From an uncultured Rhizobiaceae group bacterium (GTDB taxonomy: Bacteria; Pseudomonadota; Alphaproteobacteria; Rhizobiales; Rhizobiaceae), in the NCBI GenBank assembly GCA_938044775.1, contig CALIOE010000022.1, positions 1 to 43,914 of the forward strand: 43,914 nucleotides of DNA, given 5' to 3'. This document shows positions 8,444 through 17,554 of the stretch, one piece after another. How positions within the stretch are numbered: position 1 is the first letter of the stretch; the number at the start of each line of letters is the position of its first letter. Both the position numbers and the translations under genes were made by a program. The notes under the pieces were generated by a model. It was given only the letters and a program-made list of their open reading frames with translations, did no database searches and had not been told where the DNA came from.

Positions 8444-10975
8444 CTAGTGACGTTCTACGAACGAGTCCAGCACGCGCTTTTGTCCGGCCTTCTCAAACTC
8501 GATGGTCAATTTGTTGCCGTCGATGCCAATGATGGCACCGTAACCGAACTTCATATGAAACACCCGCTCACCCATCGCAAACGTACTTTCATCGGCGCCA
8601 ACCACCGATTTTGCCACCAGTTCGCCCTCGATTGTCCGTGGGCCGCCGTTGTAAGTGCTCTTATAGCCTGAACGGGTGCCCCAGTTTTTGGCCGTGTCTT
8701 CATTGGCATTGGCCTGGGCGCGACGCCAGCCCGGAGATGAGTAACCGGAATTGCTGAACGGGTCGCTCGTATCGAAGCGGGAATTTCCGTAACCGCCTCC
8801 CATGCCTCCGGCGCCATATCCTCCATAGGACCCCGAGGATTCAACCACGTCGACATTGTCAGCGGGAAGTTCATCGATAAAGCGTGAGGGAATAGACGCC
8901 TGCCACTGGCCGTGGATGCGTCGGTTGGAGACGAACCAGATGTGGCAGTTCTTACGCGCACGTGTAATGCCGACATAAGCCAGCCGTCGTTCTTCTTCGA
9001 GACCGCTGCGGCCTCCTTCATCCAGGCTGCGTTGGTGAGGAAACAGGCCTTCCTCCCAACCAGGCAGAAACACCGTATCAAACTCCAGTCCCTTGGCCGA
9101 GTGCAGAGTCATCAGATTGACTGCATCGAGTTCCGGATTGTTCTCGGTGTCCATGACCAGCGATACATGCTCGAGGAAACCACGCAAACTCTCAAATTCC
9201 TCCATGGATCGAATGAGCTCTTTGAGGTTGTCCAGGCGCCCCGGAGCCTCGGCGCTGCGATCATTTTGCCAGAATTCCGTGTAACCGGATTCTTCCAAGA
9301 TCATTTCCGCCAGATCGGTGTGAGTCATCGCGTCGATGGCCTGCGACCAACGACCGAAATTCAGGGCCAACGTCTTCAGCGTCGTGCGCTGCTTCGGCTT
9401 CAGTTCCTCCGTATCGGTGAGCTCGTTGACAGCCTGGAGCATCGGGATGCGCCTTACCCGGGCATGGTCTCGGATAATTTTTATGGTGGCATCGCCCAGC
9501 CCGCGTTTTGGTGTGTTGACGATGCGCTCAAATGCCAGGTCATCGGCAGGCTGACAGGTGACGCGAAAATAGGCCATCGCGTCGCGGATTTCCATGCGCT
9601 CGTAAAAGCGCGGGCCGCCTACGACCCGATAGTTCAGGCCGAGCGATACAAAACGGTCTTCGAATTCACGCATTTGAAAAGAAGCCCGAACCAGAATGGC
9701 AATGTTATTCAGCGGATGCTTTTTGCTTTGCAGAGCCTCGATTTCCTCACCGATCGCGCGTGCTTCTTCTTCGCTGTCCCAGCCGGCGGCAACCTGTACT
9801 TTTCGTTCGTCCGGATCTGTTAAATCGGTGAACAGGGTTTTCCCCAGTCGACCTTCGTTGTGGGTAATCAGGTGCGATGCTGCTTTGAGGATATGCGATG
9901 TAGAGCGGTAATTGCGCTCAAGCCGGATCACCTTGGCATCCTGAAAGTCTTTCTCGAACCGCAATATGTTGTCGACTTCGGCGCCACGCCATCCGTAGAT
10001 GGATTGATCGTCATCGCCAACGCAGCAAATGTTGGTCACGGCGTTTTTGATACCGGTACGAACCGGTTTCCGGTCATCGTCGTCTGCAGGGCCGTCGCTC
10101 CCGATGCCGCCTTTGTCAGCCCCCTGAGAAGGCTGGGCAGGCTGGGCAGGCGGTGCGGGCGAACGTGGCTGAGCCAGTAGCCTCAGCCACAGATATTGCG
10201 CAACATTGGTGTCCTGGTATTCATCCACCAGGATGTATTTGAAGCGCTGCTGGTAGTCGGTGAGAACATCTGAATTCTCCCGGAAAAGCCGAATGCACTC
10301 GACCAGAAGGTCACCGAAATCGCAGGCATTCAGGATCTTCAAACGCTCCTGATACAATCGGTATAAGTCGCGACCGCGACCATTGCCAAAAGACCGTGCT
10401 TCCCCTTCCGCGATGTCGTCGGGGCCAAGCGCCTTGTTCTTCCAGCCATCGATCAGCCCGGCCAGCTGGCGGGCGGGCCAGCGTTTGTCATCAATGTTCT
10501 CTGCCTGAATAATCTGTTTCAACAATCGGATCTGGTCATCTGTATCAAGTATGGTGAAACCCGATTTCAGTCCGACCAGTTCGGCGTGGCGGCGTAGAAT
10601 TTTGACGCAGATCGAATGGAAGGTGCCAAGCCACGGCATGCCTTCCACGGCATCGCCCACCATCAGCCCGATGCGGTTTTTCATTTCCCGGGCGGCTTTG
10701 TTGGTGAATGTGACTGCCAATATCTGGCTCGGCCAAGCCATTTTCTGAGCCACGATATGGCCGATGCGGGTGGTCAGAACCCGCGTTTTCCCTGTGCCGG
10801 CGCCTGCCAGAACCAGCAACGGCCCTTCGGTGGCCAGCACGGCCTCGCGCTGTTCCGGGTTCAGACCTTCCAGATAGGGAAGTCTATCCGGGTCGACCAC
10901 TTGAGCGCTGGCCCGCGCCCCGAGGGCCCGCGCGGCAATGCCGCCAGACGGTTGATTCGGCACTTGTTCGTTCAT
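8444..10975 (-). CDS. uvrD: UvrD/PcrA-type ATP-dependent DNA helicase
   Basis: Superfamily 1A 3'-5' helicase of 843 residues acting in nucleotide-excision and mismatch repair and in clearing replication blocks. Motif I AGAGTGKT is at 57-64, motif Ia FTNKAAREM near 90, motif II DEYQDTN at 251-257, motif III DDDQSIYGWRGAE at 321-333, motif IV RLERNYRS, motif V TLHSAKGLEFD and motif VI EERRLAYVGITRA. The C-terminus carries the family's glycine-rich linker (about 725-745) and a small UvrD C-terminal fold ending with FEKAGQKRVLDSF. Residues 269-311 are an insertion rich in Pro, Ala, Gln and Asp between motifs II and III, where E. coli UvrD has none of that length. Start ATG 10973-10975 has no strong Shine-Dalgarno. 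The upstream region to the divergent Nudix gene is about 265 bases. Confidence 0.95.
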   Translation of the reverse strand: MNEQVPNQPSGGIAARALGARASAQVVDPDRLPYLEGLNPEQREAVLATEGPLLVLAGAGTGKTRVLTTRIGHIVAQKMAWPSQILAVTFTNKAAREMKNRIGLMVGDAVEGMPWLGTFHSICVKILRRHAELVGLKSGFTILDTDDQIRLLKQIIQAENIDDKRWPARQLAGLIDGWKNKALGPDDIAEGEARSFGNGRGRDLYRLYQERLKILNACDFGDLLVECIRLFRENSDVLTDYQQRFKYILVDEYQDTNVAQYLWLRLLAQPRSPAPPAQPAQPSQGADKGGIGSDGPADDDDRKPVRTGIKNAVTNICCVGDDDQSIYGWRGAEVDNILRFEKDFQDAKVIRLERNYRSTSHILKAASHLITHNEGRLGKTLFTDLTDPDERKVQVAAGWDSEEEARAIGEEIEALQSKKHPLNNIAILVRASFQMREFEDRFVSLGLNYRVVGGPRFYERMEIRDAMAYFRVTCQPADDLAFERIVNTPKRGLGDATIKIIRDHARVRRIPMLQAVNELTDTEELKPKQRTTLKTLALNFGRWSQAIDAMTHTDLAEMILEESGYTEFWQNDRSAEAPGRLDNLKELIRSMEEFESLRGFLEHVSLVMDTENNPELDAVNLMTLHSAKGLEFDTVFLPGWEEGLFPHQRSLDEGGRSGLEEERRLAYVGITRARKNCHIWFVSNRRIHGQWQASIPSRFIDELPADNVDVVESSGSYGGYGAGGMGGGYGNSRFDTSDPFSNSGYSSPGWRRAQANANEDTAKNWGTRSGYKSTYNGGPRTIEGELVAKSVVGADESTFAMGERVFHMKFGYGAIIGIDGNKLTIEFEKAGQKRVLDSFVERH

Positions 10976-11240
10976 GATATGTATCTAGACCCTTTCAGGG
11001 CTGGATTGAAGCATTCTGCCGAAGTGATTTCGTGCAGGGCCCGGGCCCGGATGTGAAATCAATTGCCAATTCTGCTGCGAGCCGCTGGAGGCACATGGTG
11101 GTGCGAAACCGTCAGGCGCGGATCGGGTTTAGGTCAGCGTGACGTGAATGAACAGACGGGGCGAGGGGAAACTCAACGCCTTTCTTTTCACACGGCGCTA
11201 AAACGCTTAAGTTGAGACTGAACAGAATCAGGGCTTGTCC

Positions 11241-11675
11241 ATGCACAGAATCGGTACCATTCCCTTTGACATGAAGGACGACGCGGTCGCGTTGTTGTTT
11301 GTAACTTCGCAGACCCGCGGTCGATGGATATTGCCAAAAGGGTTGGCAAAGAAAGGCGAAACGCACGTTCAGACCTGCGAGCGCGAATGCTTTGAAGAAG
11401 CCGGTGTCAAAGGCGTCGTGATGGAAAACTTTCCGCTGACGGTCTCCATCAGCAAACAGACCGAAGATGGAAAGCAGGCGGTCCCCGTCACTTACTACCC
11501 GCTCCTGGTGATGAATCAGGAAGATCACTGGCCTGAGGAAGAAACCCGCGAGCGGCACTGGGCGCTGATGCGGGATGCACCGAAAGTGGCATTTCGGGAG
11601 GACTATCTTGGCCTCATCAAACAATTTGAGGCACTGGCTCCGTGGATCACAGAAGCTGCAAAAAGCCATAAATAG
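11241..11675 (+). CDS. Nudix hydrolase
   Basis: A 144-residue cytoplasmic protein with one complete Nudix box matching GX5EX7REUXEEXGU: it begins GLAKKGE, continues with a seven-residue spacer, then RECFEEAGV. It should hydrolyse a nucleoside diphosphate linked to another group, using Mg2+ bound by the RE..EE glutamates. The RGRWILPKG lead-in and YYPLLV strand are typical of the small family members close to diphosphoinositol-polyphosphate or Ap4A hydrolases; the exact substrate is unknown. I chose ATG 11241 because AGGG lies seven bases upstream; in-frame TTG 11235 is less likely. The 3' end overlaps the convergent phosphate transporter gene by 29 bases. Confidence 0.9.
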   Translation: MHRIGTIPFDMKDDAVALLFVTSQTRGRWILPKGLAKKGETHVQTCERECFEEAGVKGVVMENFPLTVSISKQTEDGKQAVPVTYYPLLVMNQEDHWPEEETRERHWALMRDAPKVAFREDYLGLIKQFEALAPWITEAAKSHK

Positions 11676-13140
11676 TTGCTGCCAGAGCAGCCGATGCGGG
11701 CACCGTAATAACCCACGCAGCAGCAATTGAAAGCACAAATTTGCGTCTCACAAGCCGCCGCCTGCGCCGCACACCGCTGCTCGCGAATGCATCGGCTGAA
11801 GTCGCATTCAGTTTGTGCCCTGGGCGCAGTTTCTTCTTGTTTGGATTTTCCGAGAACTCGCGCAGAAAGCCGACGCCGAACACCGCTCCAACTGCAATAT
11901 GAGTGGAACTCACTGGCAGCCCGAGCGTGGTTGCGATCAGCACCGTGACTGCTGCCGAAAGCGCGACACAATAGGCACGCGGTGAGTTCAGTCGGGTGAT
12001 TTTCTCACCGACCACGGCAATCAGCTTGGGCCCGAATAGACCCAGCCCTAACGCAATGCCGAAGGCTCCAACGACCATAACCCACAGGGGGATCGTGACC
12101 TTGCTGGCAACTTCGCCTGTTTGTCCAATCGTTGAGACGATGGCTGCCAGTGGACCGACTGCGTTGGCGACATCATTGGCACCATGAGCAAATGACAGCA
12201 GCGCCGCACCGATGATCAAAGGCAAGTCAAAAAGCCTGTAAATGTCCTTCTTGCGGTTCTGTAGTCCTGCCACGCGCCCGGCAATGTAGGGGCGCGATGA
12301 GAAGTAGGCCGCAAAGTATGAAAGCAGCGCGAAAAGGAATACTTCGATCGCTGATGGCTGCCAGATTTTTTTCAGGCCTTTCATCGCCATGTAAGCCGCA
12401 AAGGCAGCTCCCATCAGCGCAATCAAAACGGGCACCCATCGCTTGGCCGCCTCGAGCCGATCGTCGACGTTGAGGATTTTGGCCTTGATGAAGAACAGCA
12501 GAGCAGCAGCAACGGCTGCTCCGAAAACCGGCGAGATCACCCAACTTGCGGCAATTGCTGCCATCGTTCCCCAATTTACGAGGCCCACGCCTGCCGCCGC
12601 TATGCCTGCTCCCAGAACGCCGCCTACGATGGAATGAGTTGTCGAAACCGGGGCACTCAAAATGGTCGCCAGGTTAATCCACAGACCTGCGGCGAGCAGG
12701 GCGCTCAGCATCAGATAGCGAAATTGAGTAACGCTGACCTCGCCACCAGGCGCGATTATGCCCTTGGAGACGGTCTTAACCACGTCACCGCCTGCCAGGA
12801 GCGCGCCGGCGCTTTCGCAGATGGCAGCAATTATCACGGCAGTGGTGACGGTAATCACCTTGCCGCCGACTGCCGGACCCATGTTGTTGGCAACGTCGTT
12901 GGCGCCAATATTGAGCGCCATGTAACCGCCAATAACAGCAGCAAGCACGACCAGCAGAGTGTCTTCGCCGAGACCCGTATAGGATCCGCCCACAAACAGT
13001 GCGACAAGCGCAAGAAACAGCAACGAGAGCCCGACCGGAACGATAATTCCGCGGACGTGCATGAACTGGGCCTGACCAAAGCCAAACCGCCGTAAATCGT
13101 TCACATACCGGTTTTCGGGGCTTTTTTTGATCGTGTTCAA
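11647..13140 (-). CDS. PiT-family inorganic phosphate transporter
   Basis: A 497-residue polytopic inner-membrane protein, a proton- or sodium-coupled low-affinity phosphate importer of the PiT family. The inverted duplicate signature is clear: GANDVANNMGP at 79-89 and GANDVANAVGP at 320-330. Each half also carries a P-V-S-T/S-T-H motif (APVSTTHSIVGG near 163 and LPVSSTHIAVG later). About ten hydrophobic segments alternate with short loops, and a basic linker (GVRRRRRLVRRK) precedes the last helix. The frame opens at TTG 13140, and in-frame GTG 13104 or ATG 13062 are alternatives; none has a convincing Shine-Dalgarno, so the N-terminus is uncertain. I see no clear Pho box upstream and no PhoU-like gene next to it, unlike many pit operons. 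Confidence 0.92.
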   Translation of the reverse strand: MNTIKKSPENRYVNDLRRFGFGQAQFMHVRGIIVPVGLSLLFLALVALFVGGSYTGLGEDTLLVVLAAVIGGYMALNIGANDVANNMGPAVGGKVITVTTAVIIAAICESAGALLAGGDVVKTVSKGIIAPGGEVSVTQFRYLMLSALLAAGLWINLATILSAPVSTTHSIVGGVLGAGIAAAGVGLVNWGTMAAIAASWVISPVFGAAVAAALLFFIKAKILNVDDRLEAAKRWVPVLIALMGAAFAAYMAMKGLKKIWQPSAIEVFLFALLSYFAAYFSSRPYIAGRVAGLQNRKKDIYRLFDLPLIIGAALLSFAHGANDVANAVGPLAAIVSTIGQTGEVASKVTIPLWVMVVGAFGIALGLGLFGPKLIAVVGEKITRLNSPRAYCVALSAAVTVLIATTLGLPVSSTHIAVGAVFGVGFLREFSENPNKKKLRPGHKLNATSADAFASSGVRRRRRLVRRKFVLSIAAAWVITVPASAALAATIYGFLQLL

Positions 13141-13491
13141 TTCTCAAGGCCGCAGTAGAAAGCGATTACCGCTTTGGGTGAGGCAAACTAACCTCAGCTG
13201 CAACTTGTTGGACAATTCTTTTGTTGTCTTGTGCGGGAAATCGCCGTTTCAGCTGTGGAAATCATCCTGAAAGACGATTTGCCGACGACCAAAAATGCCG
13301 GGCAAGCGCCACGGCGACCCCGTCAGTCCGGATTTGCAGCTGAATTGCGTCACTTGACTGCGGGCCTTCAGGAGGCAGCAAATCCGTCTTGCGGCTAACG
13401 ATCTGAGTCGTGCGGGACATTGGCAGTCAGGTGTTGGCAAGGCATTTACCCGCGCAGTGGCTTAGCAACTCGACTGCAACTCGAGCCGTTG
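13141..13491. other. Intergenic region without a recognised gene
   Basis: About 350 bases between the phosphate transporter start and the EamA gene end. It must hold the transporter promoter, but I could not pick out a -35/-10 pair. An inverted repeat at 13463-13494 (TAGCAAC with GTTGCTA plus inner TCGA repeats) straddles the EamA stop codon and may act as a terminator, although no U tract follows. No protein-coding or tRNA signal was found. Confidence 0.4.
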
Positions 13492-14469
13492 CTATTGGCC
13501 GAGTTCTTCCATTGTGAAAATTTCTTCGTGCAATTTGGGCCGCGGAGAGGGGCCGGCATCCGGCCGCATATTGGGGTTTCGGAGCACTGGACTGGTTTGT
13601 GATACTTCGAGCTTGGATTCCCGCAAAACGATATAAAGTCCGCTTGCAATGACGATGGCCGAGCCGATGCCGACCCACATGTCGGGCAGTTCGTCAAAGA
13701 ACAGATAGCCATAGAGAATCGCCCACAGGATCTGACTGTATTGCATCGGCGCGATAATGGTGGCCGGGGCGTTGCGATAGGCTGCGATGATGAAAAACTG
13801 AGCAACAATAGCCATCAGTCCAACCAGCGCCATGAGGGTCATGTCTGTGAGGGTTGGTGGGATGAACACCAATGGTTGCAGCGCCGCCATCGTGATGAGA
13901 CTGGCGAGCATGGGGTAAAGAATAATAACGGCCGATCGTTCAGTATTGCCGATCTTGCGAACAATGACCGCGCCAAAGGCACCGCCTACTGCAGTCGTCA
14001 ATGCTGCGGCGTGACCGAGGTTGTACTCCGTCGTGCCAGGGCGCAAAACCACCATGACGCCCGCAAGCCCGATCAAAATCGCAATGCCGCGCCGTAATCG
14101 GATGGTTTCCCCTAAGAGCGGGACAGCCAGCGCAGTTATCAGCAAGGGGGTTGCGAAAATCAGGGCATAGACTTCTGCCAGTGGCAGAACTGAAAAGGCA
14201 TAGAAAGCCGCTGACATCGCAATGAGATTAAACACTGAACGAGCAACAATCAGCCAGGGGCGATGGGGAATAAAATTGTCCACGGCCTTGTCAGTGGACA
14301 TCATTAAGGTGATCGGTATGAAGGCAAACAGTCCGGCAAAAAACAGAATTTGAAAGACCGAGTACCGGCTTCCGACAGCCTTAACGATAGCATCGTGGCC
14401 GGAAAAAATTGCAAAGGCGAGGACCGCAAACAGCAGACCAAGCGGAACGGATGATGTTTTTGCCGACAC
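13492..14469 (-). CDS. EamA/DMT-family transporter
   Basis: A 325-residue membrane protein with about ten hydrophobic segments in two EamA repeats. The first repeat spans residues 1-140 (AIFSGHDAIVKAVG, FYAFSVLPLAEVYAL, GIAILIGLAGVMVVLRPG). The second spans about 150-275 (GAVIVRKIGN, AAYRNAPATIIAPMQYSQILW, GIGSAIVIASGLYIVLRE). The drug/metabolite transporter family exports or imports small metabolites; the relation to S-adenosylmethionine uptake proteins is plausible but not provable here. The start is uncertain. The frame is open to TTG 14574; GTG 14469 gives the usual family length. A strong GGGAGGAG lies about 20 bases before this GTG, with no standard start codon at ideal distance from it. 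A hydrophilic tail of about 40 residues follows the last helix. Confidence 0.8.
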   Translation of the reverse strand: MSAKTSSVPLGLLFAVLAFAIFSGHDAIVKAVGSRYSVFQILFFAGLFAFIPITLMMSTDKAVDNFIPHRPWLIVARSVFNLIAMSAAFYAFSVLPLAEVYALIFATPLLITALAVPLLGETIRLRRGIAILIGLAGVMVVLRPGTTEYNLGHAAALTTAVGGAFGAVIVRKIGNTERSAVIILYPMLASLITMAALQPLVFIPPTLTDMTLMALVGLMAIVAQFFIIAAYRNAPATIIAPMQYSQILWAILYGYLFFDELPDMWVGIGSAIVIASGLYIVLRESKLEVSQTSPVLRNPNMRPDAGPSPRPKLHEEIFTMEELGQ

Positions 14470-14627
14470 GACAGGAATCTTTCGAGAAACGGATCTCCTC
14501 CCGAATCTTGACCAGACTTTCCCACAGCCGCCGATGTTCGGCAAGCGATGGGTGAGCTTATCTTTCGTTGACAATCCGGGCGGGCGATTTCAACCTTGGT
14601 GGAGGAAATTTCGGAGGTGCAATTGGG

Positions 14628-16352
14628 ATGAAATGGGTTTGGGGCGCTGTTGCGGTTGCTCTGGCGGTTGTTGTGTCACCGATGGTTTACGTCAACGGGG
14701 CCGAAGCCGCCTACAAGCCGCGCGGAAAGTGCCTGCGCGAGTATCGCGCCTGGCGCAGGAAGCCAGGTGGCGCGGCGTTTGCTGTAAACCGGCGCGGCGA
14801 TACCTGCGGCTGGTCGTCCGGTTATGGATCCCGGAAAACAGCATCGCGGTACGCCATTTCACAATGTCGCAGCCTTCGCCGTGGTCGATGCCGTGTTTAT
14901 TCCTCAAAGCCGGGCGGAAAACGGGCAGCACGCTATTCCGGAAAACCTACGGGAGATTGCAAACGATCCTACAACAAATGGCGCAATCAGACCGGTTACA
15001 GGGTCTTCATGATGGCCAACGATGGATCGTCCTGCGCCTACAGTTGGGGTGGCTCGTCGCTTGAACAAGCAAAAGAACAGGCATCATCTCAGTGTGGCGA
15101 CGAAAAAAAGTGCCGGATCTATGACGTTCGCGTACCCAAAGAGCTTTTGATCATTCGTCAGGAATCGCTGGCCGAGCTGGGGTATTATAAGGGGAAACTG
15201 GACGGCATTTGGGGGCGCGGCAGCAAGCAGTCACTGCAACGCTTTCTGAAGGCCGCCGGATTCAGCGATGCGAGCGACGATCAAGCTTATGAGCTCCTGA
15301 AATGGGCAAGCCGGATCAGGCGCGAGTATCAGGTCGATGCTGCCTTCGCAGTTCAGCGCGCCGGAAGAGCTTATGAGCTGAAATCGGTGGCGTTCGTTGC
15401 CAGCGAGCTGGCCAGTAAGCCGGATAAAAACGCTCACTCAGGCAGATTTCACCCGCGTTCCAATGCATTTGCCCGATCTCTGGGCAAAGGACTTGCTGTG
15501 GCGGGACCGTGGTTGCTCGGGAAGCACACCTGGCAGTTTAAGGAAACACTGATCAACAATTCGCGGCACGAGAAAATTGGCCGCTGCAGACTCGCAACAG
15601 ATGGCCTGATGTTTGTTCAGTACACCGATCCGGCACTGGGCATGGTTGCGTTTTTTGACAAACCCTCCTTGCCGTTTGACGCGCTCAAAGGCACCTGGAT
15701 ATTCGACACAGCCCGAACATTTCCATCCGGTGTGGTCAACAAAACTGAATTGGGTTCTTTCCTGGTAATTTCGGATCCTGTCGCGTTTTTTGGTGAGATC
15801 CGAAACAGCCGCGCGGTCACGATCCAGATGCCGGGCCTGAAAAACAGCCGAACCATTGACGTGGTAAAAGCAAGGCCGATCCTCAACCGCTTTTTGGCAT
15901 GTGCCGCTGTCGCGCGGTCGCAAGCGACGGCGAGCCCTAAACTTGCCAACGCCGATAGCGCGGGCCGACCGAAGCTGACCGGTGTAGCAGAGGCAAAGCG
16001 CAATGCGGCAGGTCAATACTATTTTCTGACCCAAATCGACGGCGAGCCGGTTCTGGCGCTTGTGGATACTGGTGCCTTTCGTGTCACGATAAACGAGAGC
16101 ATGGCGAAGCGGATTGGTCTTCGCGTCGATGATAAGGCGTTCAATAAGACCACTTCGACGGCAAACGGCATCGCCTCCTATGCAGATGCTAAGGTCAAAG
16201 AAATTCGCATTGGCGGCGTGGTCGTGAAAGACATTGATGTGGCGGTGATGCGTGACAAATCTTTGGTTGGAACCGCGCTGTTGGGCATGTCGTTTCTCAA
16301 CAAGCTGACCCGCTTTGAGTTCAGTGGCAGTGGTTTGAAACTTGTGCAGTAG
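14628..16352 (+). CDS. Secreted retropepsin-like aspartic protease with tandem DUF4189-like repeats
   Basis: The 574-residue protein starts with a signal peptide (WGAVAVALAVVVSPMVYVNGAEA). Two tandem repeats follow at about 25-95 and 100-165. Each reads K-P-x-G-x-C, then an aromatic/tryptophan segment, then A/V-F-x-x-N or A-N-D-G with cysteine, a W/G-rich turn, and a final C-R-x-Y. They resemble DUF4189. Residues about 175-205 (LAELGYYKGKLDGIWGRGSK) look like a peptidoglycan-binding unit. The C-terminal 110 residues are a retropepsin-like domain of the TIGR02281 type, with the catalytic D480 in VDTGAFRVTI and the family string LLGMSFLNKL near the end. One DTG lobe implies a dimer. ATG 14628 gives the signal peptide; CGGAGG lies upstream. 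Substrate and partners are unknown. The EamA gene is divergent, the acyltransferase convergent 15 bases away. Confidence 0.8.
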   Translation: MKWVWGAVAVALAVVVSPMVYVNGAEAAYKPRGKCLREYRAWRRKPGGAAFAVNRRGDTCGWSSGYGSRKTASRYAISQCRSLRRGRCRVYSSKPGGKRAARYSGKPTGDCKRSYNKWRNQTGYRVFMMANDGSSCAYSWGGSSLEQAKEQASSQCGDEKKCRIYDVRVPKELLIIRQESLAELGYYKGKLDGIWGRGSKQSLQRFLKAAGFSDASDDQAYELLKWASRIRREYQVDAAFAVQRAGRAYELKSVAFVASELASKPDKNAHSGRFHPRSNAFARSLGKGLAVAGPWLLGKHTWQFKETLINNSRHEKIGRCRLATDGLMFVQYTDPALGMVAFFDKPSLPFDALKGTWIFDTARTFPSGVVNKTELGSFLVISDPVAFFGEIRNSRAVTIQMPGLKNSRTIDVVKARPILNRFLACAAVARSQATASPKLANADSAGRPKLTGVAEAKRNAAGQYYFLTQIDGEPVLALVDTGAFRVTINESMAKRIGLRVDDKAFNKTTSTANGIASYADAKVKEIRIGGVVVKDIDVAVMRDKSLVGTALLGMSFLNKLTRFEFSGSGLKLVQ

Positions 16353-16367
16353 GCTGCCTGGCAGAGC

Positions 16368-17477
16368 TTAATGAGCGACTCGATGTTTGACACCAAGCGC
16401 ACCCGGCATGTGTTTTCGAAGCTCGGCGATTACTTTCCGCAACTGGGCTGAAATGGGGCGTTCCCAACCAACATGGACTGCATAGGATAGAGCAATCACC
16501 ACAATCGATGTGCAGGCCACAGCGGTCCATCGACCCATCGAGGGACTCATTGCGTTGATCAGCATGTAACCGATGTGCTGATGCAGCAGATAAAGCGGGT
16601 AAGTCAAAGCGCCCAGCATTGAGGCCAGCCCAGTTGCTCGTATTGCCCCCCCGGCACTGACCATGAAGGCGACAAGGAGCACGATGAGACAATTGGCGAT
16701 GATCGGCGCAACGGCGTTTTCTTCATAACCATAAACCCCAGCCAGGCCCCGTTGTTCGACTGCAGCCATAATCATAGAAAGCCAAACCGCACCCGCCAAC
16801 ACCAGCCCGGCGAGTAGCGAAGGTCCACGTGACCAGAGGTGATAAAGAGCAATTCCGATGACAAACCAGGCTCCATAGCGGGTCACCAGGCCAAGTCGCA
16901 GGGCCTCATGGTTCAGCCAGAATTCGTTGAAGACGATTATCGCCAGCCATGCGCAACAGAAAGCCAGAATATGCTTCGGCAGCACCCCGCTCAGCAGACC
17001 CAGCACAATCCAGAAGTAGAAGACGAGCTCCAACACGATGGTCCAGTAGACGCCATCCATGAAGGGCTGACCCAGGGCCGGCGCGAAAAATGTCAGGTTG
17101 GCGGCCCAGTGCCAAAGACCGGTTTCAAAGGTGGGTTGGGCATAGACCAGTGTCGCTACAGCCGTGAGTGACACGGCCAGCGCATATCCCGGCCAAAGCC
17201 TTATGATTCGTGCAGCACCGAATGAGAACCAGTCTTTATGTTCTGCAGACCACAGGATTACGAAGCCTGAAATGACGAAGAAAAGCTGAACGCCAAAATA
17301 GGCATATTGCAGAACCGGTGCTGCCCATGACCAGCTGAAATCGAGATACTGGCCACCGAGACCACCCCGAAAAAGGTAGTGATAGGCGACCACAAGCATG
17401 GCGGCGGTAAAGCGCAGGTAGTCCAGGCCCGGCAGGCGCTTTGCTGCCGACGGCGATTTTGGGCCAGTCGTTTCCAT
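16368..17477 (-). CDS. Acyltransferase 3 family membrane protein
   Basis: A 369-residue inner-membrane protein with about ten transmembrane helices, belonging to the acyltransferase 3 (OafA/NodX-like) family that O-acylates extracytoplasmic sugars. The N-terminal helix contains LDYLRFTAAMLVVAYHY, including the family's essential histidine and the R-F-x-A-A string. The FFVISGFVILWS helix and ARIIRLWPGYA loop are also diagnostic. Near the C-terminus PLYLLHQHIGYML fits the conserved late helix. The acceptor (lipopolysaccharide, exopolysaccharide or a glycan) cannot be told. No SGNH domain is fused. ATG 17477 has no clear Shine-Dalgarno but gives the expected length and an N-terminal R-x-x-x-L-D start. 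No polysaccharide cluster surrounds it. Confidence 0.85.
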   Translation of the reverse strand: METTGPKSPSAAKRLPGLDYLRFTAAMLVVAYHYLFRGGLGGQYLDFSWSWAAPVLQYAYFGVQLFFVISGFVILWSAEHKDWFSFGAARIIRLWPGYALAVSLTAVATLVYAQPTFETGLWHWAANLTFFAPALGQPFMDGVYWTIVLELVFYFWIVLGLLSGVLPKHILAFCCAWLAIIVFNEFWLNHEALRLGLVTRYGAWFVIGIALYHLWSRGPSLLAGLVLAGAVWLSMIMAAVEQRGLAGVYGYEENAVAPIIANCLIVLLVAFMVSAGGAIRATGLASMLGALTYPLYLLHQHIGYMLINAMSPSMGRWTAVACTSIVVIALSYAVHVGWERPISAQLRKVIAELRKHMPGALGVKHRVAH

Positions 17478-17554
17478 TGCAACAAACTAGGGATGTTGAT
17501 TTGCCGGTGGGTTAATGATTCCGTGTTTTCTGAGCCTATGACTAGCGAACCTGG

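Noticed and set aside
11037..11048. Perfect GC palindrome GGGCCCGGGCCC upstream of uvrD
   Set aside because: Too short and GC-rich to separate from chance; no promoter or operator context visible (not a LexA-type box).
11112..11738. Long minus-strand frame of 208 codons across the Nudix gene
   Set aside because: It is the antisense shadow of a gene with a perfect Nudix box; no domain, no ribosome binding site.
13141..13260. Pho box upstream of the phosphate transporter
   Set aside because: Looked for tandem CTGTCAT-like repeats and found none.
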